Source of the DNA: Deltaproteobacteria bacterium
Lineage (GTDB): Bacteria > Desulfobacterota_E > Deferrimicrobia > Deferrimicrobiales > Deferrimicrobiaceae
Direction of reading: 5' to 3'
Length of the DNA stretch: 21,079 nucleotides
Assembly (NCBI GenBank): GCA_023489025.1
Contig: JAMDCN010000119.1
Coordinates: forward strand, 1-21,079
The notes under the pieces were generated by a model, which was given only the letters and a program-made list of their open reading frames with translations, was not told the origin of the DNA and made no database searches. Positions within the stretch are counted from its first letter, which is position 1; each line of letters starts with the position of its first letter. Shown here in pieces: positions 14,646 to 21,079 of this stretch. The position numbers were made by a program, and so were the translations under genes.

Positions 14646-15428
14646 ATGGAAAACGTGGATATCCTGATCACGATGCAGGAGGACTTGAAGAGGGCCCTGA
14701 AGAAGCCGGAGAAGGACCGGAAGCTGGCGATGCTGATCGACATGCGGAAGTGTTCCCGGTGCCATGCCTGCACCGCCGGCTGCGTGGCGGAGAATGCCTC
14801 CCCGCCCGGCATCCTCTACCGGCCCGTGTTCGAAGAGGAAAAAGGGACGTTCCCGAAGGTGAAACGCCTTTCCATCGCCCGGCCCTGCATGCAGTGCGAC
14901 GACCCCCCCTGCGTGGCGGCATGCCCCAACAAGGGGAAGGGGAAGGCCACGTGGAAGAGCAGCGAAGGGGTTTCCGCCGGGATCGTGATGATCAATTACG
15001 AACAGTGCATCGGCTGCGGAAAGTGCGTGCCGGCCTGTCCCTATCGGGCAAGGGCGCTGGACTCGGGAAAATTCCACTCGGAAAACGCGCCGGCGGTCCC
15101 GGAATACGAGAAGCGGCCCTCGGACGAGTACGGAAGGAAATGGGAGCGCAAGCCCCCCCATCTGCCCGTCGGGACCGCGCGGAAGTGCCACTTCTGTCTC
15201 CACAGGGTGAAGAACGGGATGCTCACGATGTGCACGACGACCTGCACCTGCCGGGCGAACTATTTCGGGGACGAGAGCGACCCCGAGAGCCTGATCGCGA
15301 AGGTCAAGAAGGCGAACAAGGTGGTGGAGATCACGAAGGTCACGGACCAGGACCCGCAGACCGGCAAGGTTGCCTTCGGGAAATCGGCGACCAGGCCCAG
15401 GGTCTACTACATCCCTCAGGAGGCGTGA
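14646..15428 (+). CDS. Four-cluster ferredoxin subunit of molybdoenzyme (DmsB/PsrB/TtrB type)
   Basis: The 260-residue product has sixteen cysteines arranged for four [4Fe-4S] clusters: C36/39/42/46, C81/84/89/93, C121/124/127/131 and C181/184/196/200. This is the layout of electron-transfer B subunits of DMSO-reductase-family complexes. There is no signal peptide, so it is expected to be exported with the Tat-dependent catalytic subunit. The GGAGG before the ATG and 19-bp spacing from the cytochrome gene indicate an operon. It likely shuttles electrons between the cytochrome and the molybdenum subunit. Confidence 0.93.
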   Translation: MENVDILITMQEDLKRALKKPEKDRKLAMLIDMRKCSRCHACTAGCVAENASPPGILYRPVFEEEKGTFPKVKRLSIARPCMQCDDPPCVAACPNKGKGKATWKSSEGVSAGIVMINYEQCIGCGKCVPACPYRARALDSGKFHSENAPAVPEYEKRPSDEYGRKWERKPPHLPVGTARKCHFCLHRVKNGMLTMCTTTCTCRANYFGDESDPESLIAKVKKANKVVEITKVTDQDPQTGKVAFGKSATRPRVYYIPQEA

Positions 15429-15432
15429 ACCG

Positions 15433-18400
15433 ATGGACGATAAGAAGAAGCCCTGCACCCCGTGTCTCGAACCGGGAGAAGCGCGGGAAAACGGAGTCTC
15501 CCGGCGGACGTTTCTGAAAAGCTCCGGGGCGGTCCTGGGGGGCGCTCTCCTTTCCTCCCAGGTGGAATGGGCGATGGACCTTGTACGAAAGGCGGAGGCG
15601 GGGACCCTGTCCGCCGAGGAATCGTACGAGCTCGCCAAGGCCGAAAATATCCTTTACTCCGTATGCCTCCAGTGCAACACCGGCTGCGGGATCAAGGTGA
15701 AGCTTTACAAGGGGATCGCGGTGAAGATCGACGGGAGCGCGTACAACCCGTTCAACCTCGTCCCGAGCTTGTCCATGAAGACCTCCGCGGCCGATGCGGC
15801 GAAGGTCGACGGCGCCATCTGCCCGAAGGGCCAGGCGGGCGTCCAGACGGCCTACGACCCGTACCGGATCACGAAGGTACTCAAGCGCGCCGGGAAGCGC
15901 GGGGACGGGAAATGGACGACGATCCCGTTCGACAAGGCCGTGGACGAGATCGTCAACGGAGGAAGGCTCTTCGCCGACGTCCCGGGGGAGGAAAACCGGA
16001 ACGTGGCGGGCCTGAAGGAGATCTACGCCCTCCGGGATCCCGGGGTCGCCAAGGAGATGGGCGAGGACGCCAAGGCGATCGCCAAGGCCAAGGACAAGAA
16101 GCAGGCGGTGGAGGAGTTCAAGAAGAAGCACGCAGCGAACCTCCACTACCTGATCGACCCGGACCATCCCGATTTCGGTCCGAAGAACAACCAGCTCGTC
16201 TACATGTGGGGGAGGAAGAAGGGAGGTCGCGGCGACTTTTCGGCGCGCTTCTTCGGCGATCATTTCGGCACCGTGAATACCCACGGCCACACGACCGTCT
16301 GCCAGGGCTCGCTCTACTTCACCTGCAAGGCGATGAGCGAGCAGTACGAATACAACAAGTTCGGAAGCGGGAAGAAATTCTACTGGCAACCCGACACGGA
16401 GAACGCGGCATACATCCTCTTTGCAGGATCGAACCTGTTCGACGCCAACTACGGTCCGCCGAACCGGTCCGCCCGGATTACCCAGAACCTCGTGGACGGC
16501 AAGACGAAGATCACCGTCGTCGACCCCCGGTTCTCCAAGCTCGCGGCGAAGGCCAACCGCTATCTCCCCGTGAACCCCGGCGAGGACGCCGCGTTCTTCG
16601 GGGGGATCATCCAGTGGATCATAGGCAACAAGAAATACGACGCCGGGTATCTCTCCTGCGCGAACAAGGCGGCCGCCAAGGCCGCGGGCGAGACCACATG
16701 GTCGAACGCCCCGCTGCTGGTAAAGCTGGACAAGGACGGGAAGCCGGGAAAGTTCCTCCGCGCCCATGAGATCGGGCTGGCGCAGCCGGAGAAGCGGAAG
16801 GACAAGAGCGGCAAGGAGCACGATTTCGAGTACCTGGTGGCCATGAAGGACGGGAAGCCGGTCGCCGTGGATCCGAACGACGAAAAGAACGCCGTGACCG
16901 GGGACCTCCTGGTCGGCACGGAGCTTTCGGGGATCAAGGTCAAGAGCGCCCTCCAGGTCGTCGCGGACGCGGCGAACGCGAAGTCGATGGCGGAGTGGTC
17001 GCAGCTCTGCGGGATCGGGGTGAAGGAGATCGAGGAGACCGCGAAGGAGCTGACGAGCTTCGGCAAGAGGGCGGCGGTCGATGTCCACCGCGGGGTGGCC
17101 CAGCACACCAACGGCTTCTACAACGTGACCGGTGCGATGACGATCAACCTGCTTCTGGGCAACTTCGACTGGAAAGGGGGGATGATCGCCGCCTCCACGT
17201 ACAACACCACGGGCGGCAAGGAGGGGCAGCCCTTCGACCTGGGGAAGCTCAACCCCGGAAAGACCTCGAAGTTCGGGATCAGCGTCATCCGGCACGACAT
17301 CAAGTACGAGGACTCGACCCTCTTTTCCGGGTATCCCGCGAAACGGAACTGGTGGCCCATCTCCTCGGACGTTTACGAGGAGATCGTCCCCTCGATCGGA
17401 GACGCCTATCCGTATCCCGTCAAGGCGCTGTTTTCCTACATGGGGACGCCGGCATATTCGCTGCCCGCCGGTCACACCAACATCGAGATCCTCTCCGATG
17501 TGAACAAGGTGCCGCTCTATTTCTGCAGCGACATCCTGATCGGGACGACTTCGATGTACGCCGATTACATCTTCCCGGATCTTTCCTACCTGGAGCGATG
17601 GGAAATGCAGGGGTCCCACCCGAACATGCCGGTCAAGATCCAGCCGATCCGGCAGCCGGCGATCTCCCCGATCCCGGAAACCGTGAAGGTCTTCGGCGAG
17701 GAGATGCCCTGCTCCTACGAAGCGCTCCAACTCGCCCTGGCCGAAAAACTGGGGATGAAGGGGTACGGGAAGGACGGTTTCGGTCCCGGGCAGGACTTCA
17801 CCCGGCCGGACGACTATTACATCCGGATGGTGGCCAACGTGGCCACGGACGGGACCCCCGTTCCGGACGCCGACGACGCGGAAGTGAAGCTCTTCATGGA
17901 ATCGAGGAAGCACCTTCCCAGGATCGTGTTCGATCCCGCCCGGTGGGAGAAGATCGCCGGAGCGAGCTGGCGCAAGGTGGTCTACCTCCTGAACCGCGGG
18001 GGCCGTTTCCAGGAGTACAAGGACATCTACAAGGGGAACCATGTGTCGAACCAGTACAAGAGCCTGATCAACATGTACCAGGAAAAGACCGCGGGGACCA
18101 GGAACGCCTTTACCGGCAAATCGAACCCCGGCTACGCCACCTACGTCCCGGTCGCAAGCGCTCTTGGGAAATCGCCGAAGGCGGAAAGGCTCACGGATGG
18201 CTATCCCCTGCACCTCCTCACGCAAAGGGACGTCACGATGACCAAGTCCCGGACGGTTACGAACTACTGGCTTCTCGCGGTCTACCCGGAGAACCACCTC
18301 ATCGTCAACCCGGTCGACGCGAAGAACCTGAACCTCAAGGACGGGGACACCGTGAGGGTGGTCTCGGCGACCAACAAGGAAGGGGTCTATGACCTGGGGA

Positions 18401-18678
18401 ACGGAAAGAAGAAGGCGATGGCCGGAAAGGTGAAGCTGAGCGAGACGATCATGCCCGGAGCCGTGACGTTTACGCTCGGGCACGGCCACTGGGCCACCGG
18501 CGCGGCGGATGTTACGATCGACGGAAAGGTCGTGAAGGGGGACCCGAGGAGGGGGACCGGCGTCCACGCCAACGCCGCCATGTGGATCGACCCGCATCTG
18601 AAAAACACCTGCATGCTCGATCCGGTGGGAGGCAGCGTCTCGTTTTACGACACGAAGGTCAACCTGGTGAAGGTCTAG
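15433..18678 (+). CDS. Tat-exported molybdopterin oxidoreductase, TtrA/ArrA/SrdA-like
   Basis: The 1081-residue product has a twin-arginine signal (VSRRTFLKSSG, Arg24-Arg25). A proximal [4Fe-4S] site follows: Cys78-x2-Cys81-x3-Cys85 and Cys130 in GAICPKGQAG. The molybdopterin domains include HGHTTVCQGS, where Cys290 is a plausible molybdenum ligand. A C-terminal dinucleotide-binding domain spans about 920-1081. Length and the AGETTWSNA-type region recall tetrathionate, arsenate and selenate reductases, but the substrate is not decided by sequence alone. An unusual charged insertion, rich in Lys and Glu, lies at about 205-235. AGGAGG precedes the ATG. No membrane anchor gene is adjacent. Confidence 0.9.
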   Translation: MDDKKKPCTPCLEPGEARENGVSRRTFLKSSGAVLGGALLSSQVEWAMDLVRKAEAGTLSAEESYELAKAENILYSVCLQCNTGCGIKVKLYKGIAVKIDGSAYNPFNLVPSLSMKTSAADAAKVDGAICPKGQAGVQTAYDPYRITKVLKRAGKRGDGKWTTIPFDKAVDEIVNGGRLFADVPGEENRNVAGLKEIYALRDPGVAKEMGEDAKAIAKAKDKKQAVEEFKKKHAANLHYLIDPDHPDFGPKNNQLVYMWGRKKGGRGDFSARFFGDHFGTVNTHGHTTVCQGSLYFTCKAMSEQYEYNKFGSGKKFYWQPDTENAAYILFAGSNLFDANYGPPNRSARITQNLVDGKTKITVVDPRFSKLAAKANRYLPVNPGEDAAFFGGIIQWIIGNKKYDAGYLSCANKAAAKAAGETTWSNAPLLVKLDKDGKPGKFLRAHEIGLAQPEKRKDKSGKEHDFEYLVAMKDGKPVAVDPNDEKNAVTGDLLVGTELSGIKVKSALQVVADAANAKSMAEWSQLCGIGVKEIEETAKELTSFGKRAAVDVHRGVAQHTNGFYNVTGAMTINLLLGNFDWKGGMIAASTYNTTGGKEGQPFDLGKLNPGKTSKFGISVIRHDIKYEDSTLFSGYPAKRNWWPISSDVYEEIVPSIGDAYPYPVKALFSYMGTPAYSLPAGHTNIEILSDVNKVPLYFCSDILIGTTSMYADYIFPDLSYLERWEMQGSHPNMPVKIQPIRQPAISPIPETVKVFGEEMPCSYEALQLALAEKLGMKGYGKDGFGPGQDFTRPDDYYIRMVANVATDGTPVPDADDAEVKLFMESRKHLPRIVFDPARWEKIAGASWRKVVYLLNRGGRFQEYKDIYKGNHVSNQYKSLINMYQEKTAGTRNAFTGKSNPGYATYVPVASALGKSPKAERLTDGYPLHLLTQRDVTMTKSRTVTNYWLLAVYPENHLIVNPVDAKNLNLKDGDTVRVVSATNKEGVYDLGNGKKKAMAGKVKLSETIMPGAVTFTLGHGHWATGAADVTIDGKVVKGDPRRGTGVHANAAMWIDPHLKNTCMLDPVGGSVSFYDTKVNLVKV

Positions 18679-18686
18679 GTGGCTCG

Positions 18687-19898
18687 GTGACCGATCGCTG
18701 CAACCTTAGGGAGGTTGCGGGGTCCTTCGGAGACCTTGCGACGTTTCTTCCCCTCGCCGTCGGGCTGATCACCGTCAACGGGATGAACCCCACCTCCCTC
18801 TTTCTTTCGGCAGGGGTCATGTATATCGCGGCGGGCCTCTATTTCCGGCTGCCGATTCCGGTGCAGCCCTTGAAGGCGACCTCGGCGATCGCGATCGCCA
18901 TCGGCGCGAGCCCCGGAACAATATCCATGGTGGCATTCTGGATGGGCTGCATCTTCTTCCTCGCGTCGCTTTTCGATCTCAACGGATGGTTCCGCAAGAT
19001 CTTCACCCGTCCCATCGTCAGGGGGGTCCAACTCGGATTGGGCATCCTGTTGGTGAAGGGGGGGATGAAGGCGCTCCTCACGCAAACGCCCGGGGGATTG
19101 TCCATCGCCGGGATTTCGCCGATTCTTTTCGGGACCGTCATCGGGCTTGCCGTTGCGGCCATCATCTGTTTTTCGAGAAAAGACCGGGTCTATCCTTCCG
19201 CCCTGGCCGTGATGGCTTTCGGGCTCCTCCTCGGCGGATGGTCGAGCTCGTTTCAGCCCCTGTCCGCGATCCGCCTCGGCTGGATCCGGCCGGAATGGAT
19301 GTTTCCCGCGCGGGGGGATCTGGATGCGGCCCTCTTCGTTCTTCTTCTGCCCCAGATCCCCCTGACCTTCGCGAATTCCATCGCGGCCACGACGGATACC
19401 GCACGCCAATATTACGGGCGGGATGCGTTCCGGGTGACCCATCGGAATCTTGCCGCCTCCCTGGGGATCGGAAATCTCTTGTCCAGCATGATCGGGGGGA
19501 TGCCCGTGTGCCACGGCTCGGGCGGCGTGACCGCGCACTATCTTTTCGGGGCCCGGACGGGACGCGCGAACCTCTTCATCGGAGGGGTGTTTCTCCTTTC
19601 GGCGTTGTTCCTCGGGCAATCCATCTCGTCGCTGGCCGGCATGTTTCCCGTCTCCGTCCTTGGAGCGCTGCTGATCTATATCGGCGTCCGGCACGCCGCG
19701 CTGATCCGCGATGTTCTGGAGTGCGGCCACGAGTTCGTCGTCGCCGCGGGCATCGGTTTGCTGACCCTTTTTACCGGCAACCTGGCCATCGCATTCGTTG
19801 TGGGAATCTTGGCGAATCTTGCATTGCGCAAACTGTTGGGAATAAGCCTTTGGGACGTGCCGGAGGAGCACGGCTCCCGCGCACCGACGAACCCTTGA
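18687..19898 (+). CDS. MOT1-family molybdate transporter
   Basis: The 403-residue product has about ten hydrophobic helices. It carries the two MOT1 signatures: SFGDLATFLPLAVGL (13-27) and LPIPVQPLKATSAIAIA (55-71). MOT1 proteins, related to SulP carriers, import molybdate. The GTG start at 18687 is preceded by AGGTGG and lies 8 bp after the oxidoreductase stop, so it is the last gene of that operon. This links metal uptake directly to expression of the molybdoenzyme. Sulfate or another oxyanion as substrate cannot be ruled out. Confidence 0.88.
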   Translation: MTDRCNLREVAGSFGDLATFLPLAVGLITVNGMNPTSLFLSAGVMYIAAGLYFRLPIPVQPLKATSAIAIAIGASPGTISMVAFWMGCIFFLASLFDLNGWFRKIFTRPIVRGVQLGLGILLVKGGMKALLTQTPGGLSIAGISPILFGTVIGLAVAAIICFSRKDRVYPSALAVMAFGLLLGGWSSSFQPLSAIRLGWIRPEWMFPARGDLDAALFVLLLPQIPLTFANSIAATTDTARQYYGRDAFRVTHRNLAASLGIGNLLSSMIGGMPVCHGSGGVTAHYLFGARTGRANLFIGGVFLLSALFLGQSISSLAGMFPVSVLGALLIYIGVRHAALIRDVLECGHEFVVAAGIGLLTLFTGNLAIAFVVGILANLALRKLLGISLWDVPEEHGSRAPTNP

Positions 19899-19909
19899 TG
19901 GCTTTCAGG

Positions 19910-20413
19910 TCATTTCAACAGGTTTCCCTCTATGAAGTCCGCGATCCCTCGCGGTGCGTTTAAATCGAGCACGGGCACGTCCACCTCCAGAGGTCCATCG
20001 CTGGCGACGGCGATCAGGGCGGGATCCGGATTCTTCCCCCGGCAGATGAGCGGGTCGTTCCTGTCCTTCCGGTGAAGTTCGATCTTCGGGATGCCGCTGG
20101 ATCGGAACCCCTCGACGAGCACGATGTCCAGGTCGGAAAAATAATCCCGGAGGAGGTCCTCCGCCGGGGGCGACCCGCCGTGTTTTTTCACCAGGGCCAG
20201 CTTCTCGGCGGAAGTGATGACCATCGTCTGCGCCCCGGCGGCGGTAAGCCGGTGGCTGTCCTTCCCCGGATGGTCGATGTCGAAGCGGTGCGCGTCGTGC
20301 TTGATCGCCCCGACCCGGTAGCCGCGGGCCGTAAGCTCCGGCAGGATCTTTTCGATCAGCGTCGTCTTGCCCGTTCCGGACCTGGCAATGAACGCGACGG
20401 CCTTAACGGTCAT
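19910..20413 (-). CDS. mobB: Molybdopterin-guanine dinucleotide biosynthesis protein MobB
   Basis: The 167-residue product is a P-loop GTPase with Walker A ARSGTGKTTL (10-19), followed by the MobB motif GYRVGAIKHDAH and IDHPGKDSHRLTAAGA. LVEGF is the Walker B-like strand. MobB assists MobA in forming the guanine dinucleotide cofactor needed by DMSO-reductase-family enzymes. I chose the ATG at 20413, preceded by GGGGAGGAG; an upstream start (20464) would overlap the neighbour and lacks family support. It converges on the transporter gene with an 11-bp gap. Confidence 0.94.
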   Translation of the reverse strand: MTVKAVAFIARSGTGKTTLIEKILPELTARGYRVGAIKHDAHRFDIDHPGKDSHRLTAAGAQTMVITSAEKLALVKKHGGSPPAEDLLRDYFSDLDIVLVEGFRSSGIPKIELHRKDRNDPLICRGKNPDPALIAVASDGPLEVDVPVLDLNAPRGIADFIEGNLLK

Positions 20414-20460
20414 TTTTCTCCTCCCCAAGGAGATCATAGAGCATGGATCGTTCCCGGATT

Positions 20461-21079
20461 TCAAAATCGGATCCGCACCCGGTACCGGACCTTGACCTCC
20501 TCGCCGGGTCCCGCCTTCACGGGGAAGACCGCGGTGCCGGAATCCTCCTTTTCGAAGGCGTGGGTCGTCTCGAGGATCTTCCAGTCCCCGGGGATGGGCT
20601 CCACGACCCGGACCGTGATCCCCTCCTTCTTATGGTTCCGCAGGGAGATCTCGTAGGCCGCTTCGTACGTGTTGCCCGAGACCACGGTCCACGACGTCTG
20701 CTTCCGGTCGCCGACCACGTCGAATGCGTCCCCCAGCATCAACCGCACCTTTTCGTCCCTGGGGGTGTGATCGATGGCGTTCTCCCCGACGAACTGCAGG
20801 GCGTCCTCCCGGTCGCGCTTGTACACCCGGACGACCCCCTTCGGCAGGGGCATGCCGAGGCGCGTCGCCTTGTCGTTCCTGAAGAGAAGGAACACAGGCA
20901 CTTTCCGGTTCCGGACGATGTCCCCCGTGTGACGGGACCGGTAGTAGGAATCGGCGCCGTGGAAGACGTATTCCTTCTTCACGGGCACCTCCTCCGCGGC
21001 GAGCAGCCCCACCTGCTTGGACTGGTTGTTCTTGACGTCCGTGGGACGCTCCAGGGAGTAGAGATGGTACTCGAACAGT
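20461..21079 (-). CDS. DUF4139 protein, C-terminal part (cut by window edge)
   Basis: About 205 C-terminal residues are visible and the frame stays open to the window end. The first visible segment, FEYHLYSLERPTDVKNNQSK, is the typical entry to DUF4139, and a beta-rich region with YEISLRNHKKEGITVRVVE follows. The function of the domain is unknown; some members are secreted or outer-membrane associated. The start and any signal peptide lie outside the window. mobB begins 47 bp downstream on the same strand, so co-transcription is possible but the functions look unrelated. Confidence 0.8.
   Translation of the reverse strand, partial: LFEYHLYSLERPTDVKNNQSKQVGLLAAEEVPVKKEYVFHGADSYYRSRHTGDIVRNRKVPVFLLFRNDKATRLGMPLPKGVVRVYKRDREDALQFVGENAIDHTPRDEKVRLMLGDAFDVVGDRKQTSWTVVSGNTYEAAYEISLRNHKKEGITVRVVEPIPGDWKILETTHAFEKEDSGTAVFPVKAGPGEEVKVRYRVRIRF

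Noticed and set aside
15340..18597. 1085-residue minus-strand open frame
   Set aside because: It is the antisense shadow of the molybdopterin oxidoreductase; the composition is Arg/Val/Leu/Gly/His-rich without any motif.

Overview
The window suggests a GC-rich anaerobic bacterium that respires with multihaem c-type cytochromes and molybdoenzymes, most likely a deltaproteobacterium (Desulfobacterota or Desulfuromonadota type). This rests on an HgcA/HgcB pair, a c7-type triheme cytochrome, a DMSO-reductase-superfamily operon and sigma-54 control. No rRNA, tRNA, CRISPR array or transposase was seen. The taxonomic placement is inference.

Region 1 (1-1820, + strand): a promoter followed by an operon of a small AbrB/SpoVT-type protein and the mercury-methylation pair hgcA-hgcB. 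HgcA carries the N-V-W-C-A-A-G-K cap-helix signature and HgcB carries C-M-E-C-G-A-C. Region 2 (1828-4539, - strand): a MocR-type GntR/aminotransferase regulator followed by two coupled flavodoxin-fold proteins, one with an iron-sulfur-flavoprotein cysteine motif. The operon converges on hgcB. A dyad lies in the divergent gap before an AhpD-like CxxC protein (4758-5012).

Region 3 (5240-8737, + strand): an acyl-CoA-type module with a TIGR04076-like protein, a TetR regulator, a crotonase and a hotdog thioesterase. The same 12-bp word (CCGGTCGGTATT or its complement) occurs upstream of the TIGR04076-like gene, the tetR gene and the crotonase gene, so it is probably the TetR operator. An AT-richer ICL/PEP-mutase-family gene sits inside the module and is preceded by a 74-nt attC-like imperfect hairpin. 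A tag DNA glycosylase (- strand) follows.

Region 4 (9429-19898, + strand): a secreted double PhnD-like binding protein, a membrane histidine kinase and an NtrC-type sigma-54 activator are coupled by ATGA overlaps. This is the same gene logic as the AioXSR/ArxXSR and TtrS/TtrR oxyanion-sensing systems. The next intergenic gap holds two 20-bp GTGTT-N10-AACAC dyads and a sigma-54-like promoter ahead of an operon of triheme cytochrome c, four-cluster ferredoxin subunit, large Tat-exported molybdopterin oxidoreductase (TtrA/ArrA/SrdA-like) and MOT1 molybdate transporter. A mobB gene (- strand) converges on it. No NrfD/TtrC-type membrane anchor is present, so the cytochrome may be the electron partner. 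This is the best candidate for an undescribed respiratory system. The right edge cuts a DUF4139 gene.
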